From positions 124,001-188,000 of the forward strand of contig CAJNDS010001746.1 of the NCBI GenBank assembly GCA_905221605.1: a stretch of DNA of 64,000 nt, written 5' to 3'. Position numbers and translations under genes: made by a program. Source of the DNA: Symbiodinium natans. Its lineage: Eukaryota > Sar > Dinophyceae > Suessiales > Symbiodiniaceae. A model generated the notes under the pieces. The model saw only the letters and a list, made by a program, of their open reading frames with translations. It made no database searches and was not told where the DNA came from. Shown here piece after piece: positions 21,297 through 32,639 of the stretch (position 1 is its first letter; the number at the start of each line of letters is the position of its first letter).

Positions 21297-23570
21297 GCCC
21301 TTTACTTCTCAAAACATAGAGAGGTGACGAAAATCAATCACGGAAACCTATCCTGCCTTCCTTCCTCTTTGTCTTTGGTTCGGAAAAGAAAGGAACGGCT
21401 ACCAGCCTCCCTCCCGACTTACATCTTTACATTCTCTTGTTTCGTCCTGCTCAACCGGAAAGAAGGTCTGCCTCCAGTCTTTCCTCGCCTCCCTGCTCGC
21501 TATTATGAGTTCCTTTCTCTTCTCTTCTGTTGCTTACATTCTTCTCAAAAGTGTGAAAGGTGCGGGGGACATCCCTTTCACTTTGTCTCTTCTGGGGAAA
21601 TTCCCAATTGCAGGAGGCTCTCTCTCCTTGTCTTTGTTCTGTGTTCATATAGGGAATGAAGGTAGAAGATGAATAAATAAAACAGAATCAAGTCTATAAT
21701 GTCCTCTATCCGTGTCTCTTGTGATTTCTTCAATTCCTATCTCTGCAGATTCTTCAAAATGGAAGGCGGACTTCTTCCTCCAACCAAAAGCGACCTTCTC
21801 AAAAAGAAGACAAGAGACGAACATCAATCACCGGAACCTGACTCCTAATCTCCTGTGTTTCCTTGCCTCTTTCCTCGCTATTCTCTCTTCCTTTCTTCTC
21901 TCCCGTTGCTTACATTCCCATCAACATGAAAATTGAGGGGGCAGCGCATCCCTTTCCTTTCCCCATCAAAGAAAGGCTGCCTTCCTATCCGCGTATGTTC
22001 TTCCCTCTTCCTTCCGAAAAGACTATAAGAGGTAGGGGTAAACAGAATGAGAGGAGTCTCCTGTTGCTTTCCGACTACCTTCTCACCACAAAAAGGAACC
22101 TTCCCACTCTTCCCTACTTTCTTTCTTTTATCTTTTTGCACTTTACGTTTCCCGCTGAGAAAATGAAACGTTTCCCACTGAGAAAAAGAGACAATGATGA
22201 CAATAAGGAAAAAAAGATCACCTGCCTGTATTTTCAGACCTGTCCGCTGCATCTTTTCCCTTTACATCGCAGATTGAAGGAAAGCAAAAAAAGGGAAGAA
22301 TCCCTTTCCCTACCTTTCCCAGTTCAGTCCTTGTGCTTTCCATGTTCTTTGGAATCGCTTTGTTCTTCAGCAAGGAAAAGCGCAACTTCCCTCTCAATTT
22401 CATGTTTCCATTTCTCCGATGTCTTTTTCATTCAAGAAGCAAGCGGAGGGGCTGCCTCCTGTGTTTCCTTGCCTCTTTCCTCGCTATTCTCTTTTCCTTT
22501 CTCTTCTCTCTTGGTGCTTACATTCTTATGAAAAACGTGAAAGTTGTGGGGGCATCCCTTTCGCTTTCTCTCTTCTGGGGAAATTCCCAATTGCAGGGGG
22601 CTCTCTCTCCTTGTCTGTCTTCTTTTCTCATACATAGGGAAAGGAGAAAGAAGATGAAGAACTAGGAAAGAATCATTTCCACACATTCCTCTATTCCTAC
22701 TGTCCGGAGATTGGCAAGCTTTCGGAAGCTCTGGTCTCTAGTCACGCCTGACCAAAGTCAACTTCCCGTGCGTGAGGGCCATATGGGAGGGGCCAGGAGG
22801 GGGGCAGAAAGTCCGGAATATGGTAGTGTTTCGAGTTTCAAAATCGTTTCCATAGTTTCAAATTAGTCTCAAGTCAGTTTCAAACTAGTTTCAAAATCCA
22901 GTTGAAATATCGCTGTTAAGGAGGAGCTGCAATTTCTGTCCGCGCTTGTTGAAAACCAGAACTTCTGCATGTTTTGCAATTGCGCGTAGAAAAACGCAGT
23001 TTCCCCTTAACAACGAATTCGCAACTGGATTTTGAAACTGTTTTGCAACTAGTCTGAAACTACAGAAACGAATTTGAAACTTGAAGAACGCAGCATTTCT
23101 GCTCCCTGGCGCTTGGCCACGCCCAAGCAAGAGGAGGCTAGAAGCCGCGGCTCGCGAAACCAGCAACAACTCTTGCCAAGGCAGCCACGCAATCACAAGT
23201 CAGTATCTGAGACTGTGTCTCTTCTGAGTTGTTCTATTCCTTTCTCTGCATCCTTTCTTCTTCTCACTTGTCCTTTCACTTTTCTTTTGTCTCTTCTCAC
23301 TCCAACCAAAAGGGAAATCGCAAGGGAGTCATATAGGGAAAGGAGACAACGTGAAGAAATAAGGAAGAATCATTTCCATATTGTCCCCTATTCCTGTCTC
23401 TGAAGAATCATTTCCATATTGTCCCCTATTCCTGTCTCTAAATCTGCAGATTTTTCAGAATGGAAGGAGGGCTTCTTTCTCCCTCTCACTTTTCCTTTCG
23501 CTTTTTTTTTATATTTTCTCACTCCAACCAAGAAGACAAGGGAGAGGGGTGAGAGATAGAACGCCCTTTA
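21297..23570 (+). repeat. ~2.25-kb tandem repeat, copy 1
   Basis: It begins at GCCCTTTACTTCTCAAAACA, and the same word recurs at 23572, 25812 and (diverged) 28099. The unit is strongly pyrimidine-rich on the plus strand except for a ~500-bp segment (22710-23200) that carries many short GTTTCAAA words. Long plus-strand frames occur, but indels shift them between copies. Confidence 0.9.
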
Positions 23571-25811
23571 CCTTCTCAAAACATAGAGAGGTGACGAAAA
23601 TCAATCACGGAAACCTATCCTGCCTTCCTTCCTCTTTGTCTTTGGTTCGGAAAAGAAAGGAACGGCTACCAGCCTCCCTCCCGACTTACATCTTTACATT
23701 CTCTTGTTTCGTCCTGCTCAACCGGAAAGCAGGTCTGCCTCCAGTCTTTCCTCGCCTCCCTGCTCACTATTATGAGTTCCTTTCTCTTCTCTTCTGTTGC
23801 TTACATTCTTCTCAAAAGTGTGAAAGGTGCGGGGCACATCCCTTTCACTTTGTCTCTTCGGGGAAATTCCCAATTGCAGGAGGCTCTCTCTCCCTGTCTT
23901 TGTTCTGTGTTCATATAGGGAAAGAAGAAAGAAGATGAATGAATAAGAAAGAATCATGTCTATAATGTCCTCTATCCGTGTCTCTTGTGATTTCTTCAAT
24001 TCCTATCTCTGCAGATTCTTCAAAATGGAAGGCGGACTTCTTCCTCCAACCAAAAGCGACCTTCTCAAAAAGAAGACAAGAGACGAACATCAATCACCGG
24101 AACCTGACTCCTAATCTCATGTGTTTCCTTGCCTCTTTCCTCGCTATTCTCTCTTCCTTTCTTCTCTCCTGGTGCTTACATTCTTATCAACATGAAAATT
24201 GAGGGGGCAGTGCATCCCTTTCCTTTTCCCCATCAAAGAAAGGCTGCCTTCCTATCCGCGTATGTTCTTCCCTCTTGCTTCCCAAAAAGACTATAAGAGG
24301 TAGGGATAAACAGAATGAAAGAGGAGTCTCCTGTTGCTTTCCGACTACCTTCTCACCACAAAAAGGAACCTTCCAACTCTTCCCTACTTTCTTTCTTTTA
24401 TCTTTTTGCACTTTACGTTTCCCGCTGAGAAAATGAGACGTTTCCCACTGAGAAAAAGAGACAATGATGACAATAAGGAAAAAAGATCACCTGCCTGTAT
24501 TTTCAGACCTGTCCGCTGCATCTTTCCCTTTACATCGCAGATTGAAGGAAAGCAAAAAAGAGGGAAGAATCCCTTTCCCTACCTTTCCCAGTACATTCCT
24601 TGTGCTTTCCATGTTCTTTGGAATTGCTTTGTTCTTCAGCAAGGAAAAGCGCAACTTCCCTCTCAATTTCATGTTTCCATTTCTCCGATGTCTTTTTCAT
24701 TCAAGAAGCAAGCGGAGGGGCTGCCTCCTGTGTTTCCTTGCCTCTTTCCTCGCTATTCTCTTTTCCTTTCTCTTCTCTCTTGGTGCTTACATTCTTATGA
24801 AAAACGTGAAAGTTGTGGGGGCATCCCTTTCGCTTTCTCTCTTCTGGGGAAATTCCCAATTGCAGGGGGCTCTCTCTCCTTGTCTGTCTTCTTTTCTCAT
24901 ACATAGGGAAAGGAGAAAGAAGATGAAGAACTAGGAAAGAATCATTTCCACACATTCCTCTATTCCTACTGTCCGGAGATTGGCAAGCTTTCGGAAGCTC
25001 TGGTCTCTAGTCACGCCTGACCAAAGTCAACTTCCCGTGCGTGAGGGCCATATGTGAGGGGCCAGGAGGGGGGCAGAAAGTCCGGAATATGGTAGTGTTT
25101 CGAGTTTCAAATCGTTTCCATAGTTTCAAATTAGTCTCAAGTCAGTTTCAAACTAGTTTCAAAATCCAGTTGAAATATCGCTGTTAAGGAGGAGCTGCAA
25201 TTTCTGTCCGCGCTTGTTGAAAACCAGAACCTCTAGAGATTCCTGCATTTTTTGCAATTGCGCGTAGAAAAACGCAGTTTCCCCTTAACAACGAATTCGC
25301 AACTGGATTTTGAAACTGTTTTGCAACTAGTCTGAAACTACAGAAACGAATTTGAAACTTGAAGAACGCAGCATTTCTGCTCCCTGGCGCTTGGCCACGC
25401 CCAAGCAAGAGGAGGCTAGAAGCCGCGGCTCGCGAAACCAGCAACAACTCTTGCCAAGGCAGCCACGCAATCACAAGTCAGTAAATTATCTTGTCTGAGA
25501 CTGTGTCTCTTCTGAGTTGTTCTATTCCTTTCTCTGCATCCTTTCTTCTTCTCACTTGTCCTTTCACTTTTCTTTTGTCTCTTCTCACTCCAACCAAAAG
25601 GGAAATCGCAAGGGAGTCATATAGGGAAAGGAGACAACGTGAAGAAATAAGAAAGAATCATTTCCATATTGTCCCCTATTCCTGTCTCTAAATCTGCAGA
25701 TTTTTCAGAATGGAAGGAGGGCTTCTTTCTCCCTCTCACTTTTCCTTTCGCTTTTTTTTATATTTTCTCACTCCAACCAAGAAGACAAGGGAGAGGGGTG
25801 AGAGATAGAAC
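23571..25811 (+). repeat. ~2.25-kb tandem repeat, copy 2
   Basis: Near-identical to copy 1. Differences include an 11-base insertion (TCTAGAGATTC, ~25230) and scattered single-base indels in A and T runs. High identity indicates recent amplification or gene conversion. Confidence 0.9.
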
Positions 25812-28098
25812 GCCCTTTACCTTCTCAAAACATAGAGAGGTGACGAAAATCAATCACGGAAACCTATCCTGCCTTCCTTCCTCTTTGTCTTTGGTTCGGA
25901 AAAGAAAGGAACGGCTACCAGCCTCCCTCCCGACTTACATCTTACATTCTCTTGTTTCGTCCTGCTCAACCGGAAAGAAGGTCTGCCTCCAGTCTTTCCT
26001 CGCCTCCCTGCTCACTATTATGAGTTCCTTTCTCTTCTCTTCTGTTGCTTACATTCTTCTCAAAAGTGTGAAAGGTGCGGGGGACATCCCTTTCACTTTG
26101 TCTCTTCTGGGGAAATTCCCAATTGCAGGAGGCTCTCTCTCCTTGTCTTTGTTCTGTGTTCATATAGGGAAAGAAGAAAGAAGATGAATGAATAAGAAAG
26201 AATCATGTCTATAATGTCCTCTATCCGTGTCTCTTGTGATTTCTTCAATTCCTATCTCTGCAGATTCTTCAAAATGGAAGGCGGACTTCTTCCTCCAACC
26301 AAAAGCGACCTTCTCAAAAAGAAGACAAGAGACGAACATCAATCACCGGAACCTGACTCCTAATCTCATGTGTTTCCTTGCCTCTTTCCTCGCTATTCTC
26401 TCTTCCTTTCTTCTCTCCCGGTGCTTACATTCCCATCAACATGAAAATTGAGGGGGCAGTGCATCCCTTTCCTTTTCCCCATCAAAGAAAGGCTGCCTTC
26501 CTATCCGCGTATGTTCTTCCCTCTTGCTTCCCAAAAAGACTATAAGAGGTAGGGATAAACAGAATGAAAGAGGAGTCTCCTGTTGCTTTCCGACTACCTT
26601 CTCACCACAAAAAGGAACCTTCCAACTCTTCCCTACTTTCTTTCTTTTATCTTTTTGCACTTTACGTTTCCCGCTGAGAAAATGAGACGTTTCCCACTGA
26701 GAAAAAGAGACAATGATGACAATAAGGAAAAAAGATCACCTGCCTGTATTTTCAGACCTGTCCGCTGCATCTTTTCCCTTTACATCGCAGATTGAAGGAA
26801 AGCAAAAAAAAGGGAAGAATCCCTTTCCCTACCTTTCCCAGTACATTCCTTGTGCTTTCCATGTTCTTTGGAATTGCTTTGTTCTTCAGCAAGGAAAAGC
26901 GCAACTTCCCTCTCAATTTCATGTTTCCATTTCTCCGATGTCTTTTTCATTCAAGAAGCAAGCGGAGGGGCTGCCTCCTGTGTTTCCTTGCCTCTTTCCT
27001 CGCTATTCTCTTTTCCTTTCTCTTCTCTTTTGGTGCTTACATTCTTCTCAAAAACGTGAAAGTTGCGGGGGCATCCCTTTCGCTTTCTCTTCTGGGGAAA
27101 TTCCTAATTGCAGGGGGCTCTCTCCTTGTCTGTCTTCTTTTCTCATACATAGGGAAAGGAGAAAGAAGATGAAGAACTAGGAAAGAATCATTTCCACACA
27201 TTCCTCTATTCCTACTGTCCGGAGATTGGCAAGCTTTCGGAAGCTCTGGTCTCTAGTCACGCCTGACCAAAGTCAACTTCCCGTGCGTGAGGGCCATATG
27301 TGAGGGGCCAGGAGGGGGGCAGAAAGTCCGGAATATGGTAGTGTTTCGAGTTTCAAAATCGTTTCCATAGTTTCAAATTAGTCTCAAGTCAGTTTCAAAC
27401 TAGTTTCAAAATCCAGTTGAAATATCGCTGTTAAGGAGGAGCTGCAATTTCTGTCCGCGCTTGTTGAAAACCAGAACTTCTGCATGTTTTGCAATTGCGC
27501 GTAGAAAAACGCAGTTTCCCCTTAACAACGATTTTGCAACTGGATTTTGAAACTATTTTGCAACTAGTCTGAAACTACAGAAACGAATTTGAAACTTGAA
27601 AAACGCAGCATTTCTGCTCCCTGGCGCTTGGCCACGCCCAAGCAAGAGGAGGCCAGAAGCTGCGGCTCGCGAAACACGCCTGGATCGAAAAGTGCACCTC
27701 CGACTTTCTTCCCAAAAGCCATTCCAGCAACAACTCTTGCCAAGGCAGCCACGCAATCACAAGTCAGCAAATTATCTTGTCTGAGACTGTGTCTCTTCTG
27801 AGTTTTTCTATTCCTATCTCTGCGTCCTTTCTCCTTCTCACTTTTCCTTTCAATTTTCTTTTGTCTCTTCTCACTCCAACCAAAAGGGAAATCGCAAGGG
27901 AGTCATATAGGGAAAGAAGACAACGTGAAGAAATAAGAAAGAATCATTTCCATATTGTCCCCTATTCCTGTCTCGAAATCTGTAGATTTTTCAGAATGGA
28001 AGGAGGGCTTCTTTCTCCCTCTCACTTTTCCTTTCGCTTTTCTTTATATTTTCTCACTCCAACCAAAAAGACAAGGGAGAGAGGTGGGAGATATAAAG
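25812..28098 (+). repeat. ~2.25-kb tandem repeat, copy 3
   Basis: Near-identical to copies 1 and 2. It carries an insertion of roughly 50 bases at 27675-27725 that the other two lack. Confidence 0.9.
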
Positions 28099-28710
28099 CC
28101 CTTTACCTTCCCAAAACAGAGAAAAGTGACGAGAATCAATCAGGGAAACCTGGCTCCTAATCTCCTCGGTTTCCGCTCTTTCCTCGTTATTCTCTCTTCC
28201 TTTCTTCTCTGCTGGCGCTTGCATTCTTATCAAAATATGAAAGTTGCGGGGGCATCCCTTTCACTTTCTCCCTTCCACGGGCACTTCACTCCTTTTTTCC
28301 CACTATCTTCTTCGATCTTCCTTCCGAAAAAATTCGAAAAGGAAGCGATAGACCAGGGTGAAGGAGCAGTTTCCATCTTCGTTCCCGGCACCTTCTTATT
28401 CGTTCTTCTCTCTTATTATCTCTTTGTTTCTTTTCTTCCGCCCAAAACAGGAATTGCCGCAGGGCTCTCTCTCCTAATCTTTCTTCTTTACTCATATGGG
28501 AATGACAAAGAAGAAGAAATGAGAAAGAATCATGAGCTCTTCTTTTCGTATCTCTTCAGCATTTTCAGCATGGAAGGCGGGCCAGAGGCGAGAGAGTGCA
28601 AAGGGAAGAGACGCGAGAGATCAATGGGGACAAGCGAAGGGACGTGCGGGGAAAGGAGGGACAGCCCGGTCGAGACAAGCTCCCGAGAACCTGCGTGCAG
28701 GCAGGTGATC
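28099..28710 (+). repeat. tandem repeat copy 4, diverged and truncated
   Basis: It opens with a diverged version of the unit start (GCCCTTTACCTTCCCAAAAC) and follows the unit with many substitutions. Near 28550-28710 it passes into unrelated purine-rich sequence. Confidence 0.75.
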
Positions 28711-28714
28711 TTTC

Positions 28715-29490
28715 TTCACTTATCTTCATCATTGTCTCATTTTCTTAGTGGGAAACGTAGAATGCAAACAAGATAAAAGAAAGTCAAGGGAAGAAAGAGA
28801 AGGGTTCCTTTTTGTGGTGAGAAGGTAGTCGGAAAGCAAAAGGAGACTCCTCTTTCATTCTGTTTATCCCTGCCTCTTAGAGTCTTTTTCGGAAGGAAGA
28901 GAAAAGAAAATATGCGGATAGGAAGGGAGCCTTTCTTCGATGGGAAAAGTGAAAGAAATGCCCCCGCACCTGTCACACAAAGCAACAGAAGAGAAAAGAA
29001 AGGAAGTTATAACAGTGCAGAAGGAGGCGAGGAAACACTAGAGGCCGCCCTTCTTCTGTCCGTTTGAGCGTGACGAAACAAAGAAATGGAAAGATGAAAG
29101 TCGGGAGGGGGGCTGGTAGCTGTTCCTTTCTTTTCCGAACCAGGATTCCAGGATAGCGAAGGAAATAGTAGGGAAAGGCCCTCTTTCTTCTTTCGTGTTT
29201 ATTTATGTCTGCACTGTGCAAAGAAAAGAAGGCGGGGACAGGCCGTTTAGAAATGAAAGCAGGCGATCTTTTCATCCATTTTGGTCACCTTTCTGTTTAT
29301 TGAGCTGCAAGGGGCTCTCTATCTCTCACCTCTCTCCCTTGTCTTCTCCCTTCTGCTTGGAGTGAGAAAAGAAAAGTGAACGGAAAAGTGAGAGGGAAAA
29401 TGAAGCCCTCCTTCCATTCTGAAAAATCAGCAGAGATAGGAATAGAAGAACTCCGAAGATAGGAACACAGGAACGTCTGCACATGATTCT
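28715..29490 (-). repeat. inverted partial copy of the 2.25-kb unit
   Basis: Read on the minus strand this matches segments of the tandem unit. The sequence GGTTCCTTTTTGTGGTGAGA at 28802 is the reverse complement of the unit near 22080-22100, and 29110-29130 and 29400-29440 match other parts. Order is rearranged and identity is lower than among copies 1-3, so it is older. Confidence 0.8.
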
Positions 29491-29749
29491 TTCTTTTTCC
29501 TCCTTTTCTTTCTAGATTCTGGGTTTAGGAGTTAGAGTTTAGGAAATACGGTATAGAGTTTCTTGTGTAGGGTTTTAGAGTGTACGAATTTGTGGTCAGG
29601 GTTCCGGGCTTAGGGTCTGAGATTGCAAGAGCCAAAACATTTATCAGTCCGAAATGAGTTGTCTAAGTGCGCATATGCGTGAGACGTTGTTGGAGAAGTA
29701 GCTGGGTTGTCTTGGATATGCTAAAATTGATTAAGAATCCCAGGCGGTA

Positions 29750-29773
29750 GCTTCTAAATAGACCCTATTTTGC
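29750..29773 (-). repeat. internal copy of the terminal repeat
   Basis: On the minus strand it reads GCAAAATAGGGTCTATTTAG then AAGC. Outside it lies GTGGCTGA and a long C run (minus strand), closely mirroring the C run plus GTGG outside the left end. The pair 16029/29750 could therefore bound an inner element that excludes the palindrome array. Confidence 0.75.
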
Positions 29774-29784
29774 TCAGCCACGGG

Positions 29785-31590
29785 GGGGGGGCCGGGCCTG
29801 GCCCCCCCCCCTTTTCGGATTTAATTTATTTAAATTATTTAATTCCGGGGGGGGGAATTCAATAATTTAAATAATTTAAATCCGAACCCCCCCTTTCGGA
29901 TTTAAATTATTTAAATTATTTAATTCCCCCCCCCCCGGAATTAAATAATTTAAATAATTTAAATAATTTACATAATTTAAATAATTTAAATAATTTAAAT
30001 AATTTAAATAATTTACATAACTTAAATCCGAAAAGGGGGGGGGGCCAGGCCCGACCAGGCCCCCCCCCCTTCCCAGAATTAAATAATGTAAATAATTTAA
30101 ATCCGAAACGCCCCTTTCGGGTTTAAATTATTTAAAATATTTAATTCTGGGAAGGGGGGGGGGGCCCGGGCCAGGCCCCCCCCCTTTTCGGATTTAATTT
30201 ATTTAAATTATTTAAATTATGTAAATTATTTCATTCCGGGGGGGGAATTAAATAATTTAAATAATTTAAATCCGAAAGGGGGGGTTCGGATTTAAATTAT
30301 TTAAATTATTTAATTCCCCCCCCCGGAATTAAATAATTTAAATAATTTAAATAATTTAGAAAATTTAAGTAATTTAAATAAATTAAATCCGAAAAGGGGG
30401 GGGGGGCCAGGCCCGACCAGGCCCCCCCCCTTCCCAGAAATTAAATAATTTAAATAATTTAAATCCGAAACGCCCCTTTCGGATTTAAATTATTTAAATT
30501 ATTTAATTCTGGGAAGGGGGGGGGGGCCCGGGCCTGGCCCCCCCCTTTTCGGATTTAATTTATTTTAAATTATTTAAATTATTTAAATTATTTAATTCCG
30601 GGGGGGGGAATTAAATAATTTAAATAATTTAAATCCGAAAGAGGGGGTTCGGATTTAAATTATTTAAATTATTTAATTTCCCCCCCCGGAATTAAATAAT
30701 TTAAATAATTTAAAAAATTTCAATAATTTAAATAATTTAAATAATTTAAATCCGAAAAGGGGGGGGGCAGGCCCGACCAGGCCCCCCCCCCCTTCCCAGA
30801 ATTAAATAATTTAAATAATTTAAATCCGAAACGCCCCTTTCGGATTTAAATTATTTAAATTATTTAATTCTGGGAAGGGGGGTGGGCCCGGGCCTGGCCC
30901 CCCCCCTTTTCGGATTTAATTGTATTTAAATGATTTAAATTATTTAATTCCGAGGGGGGGAAATTAAATAATTTAAATAATTTAAATCCGAAAGGGGGGG
31001 GTTCGGATTTAAATTATTTAAATTATTTAATTCCCCCCCCGGAATTAAATAATTTAAATAATTTAAATAATTTAAATCCGAAAAGGGGGGGGGCCAGGCC
31101 CGACCAGGCCCCCTCCCCCTCCCAGAATTAAATAATTTAAATAATTTAAATCCGAACCCCCTTTCGGATTTAAATTATTTAAATTATTTAATTCTGGGAA
31201 GGGGGGGGGGCCCGGGCCTGGCCCCCCCCCCCTTTTCGGATTTAATTTATTTAAATTATTTAAATTATTTAAATTATTTAAATTATTTAAATTATTTAAA
31301 TTATTTAATTCCGGGGGGGGGAATTAAATAATTTAAATAATTTAAATCGAAAGGGGGGGTTCGGATTTAAATTATTTAAATTATTTAATTCCCCCCCCCG
31401 GAATTAAATAATTTAAATAATTTAAATAATTTAAATAATTTAAATAATTTAAATAATTTAAATCCGAAAAGGGGGGGGGGCCAGGCCCGACCAGGCCCCC
31501 CCCCCTTCCCAGAATTAAATAATTTAAATAATTTAAATCCGAAACGCCCCTTTCGGATTTAAATTATTTAAATTATTTAATTCCTTGCCC
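29785..31590. repeat. AT-palindrome / GC-homopolymer array
   Basis: Repeating blocks of AATTAAATAATTTAAATAAT and the reverse complement are joined by TCCGAAA or TTTCGGA and separated by 7-11-base G or C runs and the core GGCCAGGCCCGACCAGG. The word CCCAGAATTAAAT recurs at ~30073, 30434, 30796, 31121 and 31508, so the higher-order period is about 330-390 bp. Every block is self-complementary to its neighbour, so the array could form nested hairpins over almost its whole length. No coding potential. Confidence 0.95.
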
Positions 31591-31611
31591 CAGAACCCCC
31601 AGAAACGACAA

Positions 31612-31735
31612 CAGGGTCTATTTGGCAGATGGCTTTTGTGAATAAGCATACGTTTTGGGGCCTTATTTCCTCTTTAAAACCCGAGTCTCAGCTTCCAAAT
31701 AGACCCTATTTAAGCTGCACCACCCCCCCCCCCCC
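31612..31735. repeat. small inverted-repeat unit at the right edge
   Basis: AGGGTCTATTTGG at 31612-31624 faces CCAAATAGACCCT at 31695-31707, bounding about 70 bases of single-copy-looking sequence. It has the form of a miniature inverted-repeat element built from the same terminal word as the large block, followed by a C run. Confidence 0.6.
31677..31715 (-). repeat. right terminal inverted repeat of the repeat block
   Basis: On the minus strand it reads GCTTAAATAGGGTCTATTTG then GAAGCTGAGACTCGGGTTT. It is flanked outside by TGCACCACC and a C run. It differs from the left end at two positions. Confidence 0.85.
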
Positions 31736-31988
31736 CAATAGAAACTCGAAATGAGGGTTTAAAAGGCGGGGTCGGCTTCGGCAGCAGGATTTTCCGGAAA
31801 GCGGCTTTAATCACAGGAGTTTTAGTACAAGGGGCAAGCGATTAACATTGTCGTCGAGTTGTGTGTGTGTGACAACGTTTCACCCACTGATGTCAATTCC
31901 CTGATGATTGCATGAATGAAACAGAGAGGGAAGGAGAGCCTAGTGAAACGGCGACCTTCGGGCACCCCCCCATGCTGGCCTTCGGCCC

Positions 31989-32064
31989 CGAAGGTCGCCG
32001 TTTTACTGGGCAAGGTCGATTTTGGTCAAAAAAGCGACCTTGCCCAGTAAAACGGCGACCTTCG
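31989..32064. repeat. perfect 30-bp-arm hairpin
   Basis: The left arm 31989-32018 (starts CGAAGGTCGCCGTTTTACTG) and right arm 32035-32064 are perfect reverse complements across a 16-base spacer. The word GGTCGCCGTTTTACTGGGC is the building unit. Confidence 0.95.
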
Positions 32065-32099
32065 TCGGGGTCCAAGGTTGCATTTTTACTGGGCAGGGG

Positions 32100-32225
32100 G
32101 GGAAGGTCGCCGCTTTACTGGGCACGTCACCGTTTGACTGGGCAAGGTCGCCGTTTTGCTGGGCAAGGTCGATTTTTTGACCGAACTGACCTTGCCCAGT
32201 AAAACGGCGACCTTGCCCAGTAACT
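32100..32225. repeat. second cluster of the same hairpin word
   Basis: GGTCGCCG(C/T)TTTACTGGGC and variants occur three to four times in direct orientation (32105-32168), then in inverted orientation (32190-32222), around the spacer ATTTTTTGACCGAACTGA. The unit is ~21-22 bp. Not coding. Confidence 0.9.
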
Positions 32226-32255
32226 CCCCATCACTAAAATTATGTATGTACCAGA

Positions 32256-32343
32256 GGTTTAGGGTTAGGGTTTAGGGTTTAGGGTTTAGGGTTTAGGGCC
32301 TAATTAGGGTTTAGGGTTTAGGGTTTAGGGTTTAGGGTTTAGG
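32256..32343 (+). repeat. interstitial telomere repeat (TTTAGGG)n
   Basis: Two blocks of TTTAGGG repeats are split by CCTAATTAGGG. They lie between the hairpin cluster and the 3' end of gene C. Confidence 0.95.
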
Positions 32344-32639
32344 GACTTACAAGGAAGACAGAGAACGGTAGTTCATGGGGCGGAGGGGGGGGGTGTCCAA
32401 TATTGTCTGAGGTATAGTTTGTCTTTGTCGGTGTGCCAGATTTAGGACGGCAACGGACAACCCTCCCTGTCCACTGCACCACAGCACCCCTCGCCTTGGT
32501 GGGCCGTGATCCTGCAAAGCACCTGGAAGTCTTGAAGGGCACGTCCGCAACCGACGGTTTCGCAGCCTTCCGGGAGAAGATTTTGGGGAGCAGAATCGTG
32601 GCTTCAGCACCTCTATCGGACTGCCATCTTTCACGGGGG

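Larger units (their letters stand above)
16029..31715. mobile_element. repeat block bounded by 39-bp inverted repeats (candidate giant element)
   Basis: The left end GCTTAAATAGGGTCTATTTG... (16029-16067) and the right end (31677-31715) are inverted copies, matching at 37 of 39 positions; both are flanked outside by G/C homopolymer. A further inverted copy of the core lies at 29750-29773, and a short direct-oriented copy (AGGGTCTATTTGG) at 31612-31624. Between the ends I find only tandem, inverted and palindromic repeats. No transposase, reverse transcriptase or integrase motif is present. It may be a non-autonomous element, a nest of elements or a satellite domain. No target-site duplication could be made out because the flanks are homopolymers. 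Confidence 0.5.

Noticed and set aside
21660..27180. Long plus-strand frames (up to ~220 residues) rich in Phe, Leu, Ser and Pro
   Set aside because: They come from pyrimidine-rich tandem units. The same positions in different copies are shifted by indels, lengths differ between copies, and no domain or conserved start is present.
22891..27760. Minus-strand ~100-residue frame repeated in each 2.25-kb unit (LLLGRGQAPGSRNAAFFKF)
   Set aside because: An 11-base insertion in copy 2 and a ~50-base insertion in copy 3 break it. It survives by recent copying, not by visible selection.
16029..31715. CRISPR-like or viral interpretation of the repeats
   Set aside because: Repeat units are long, adjoining and palindromic, without regular unique spacers. 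No polymerase, capsid, integrase or Cas motif was seen.
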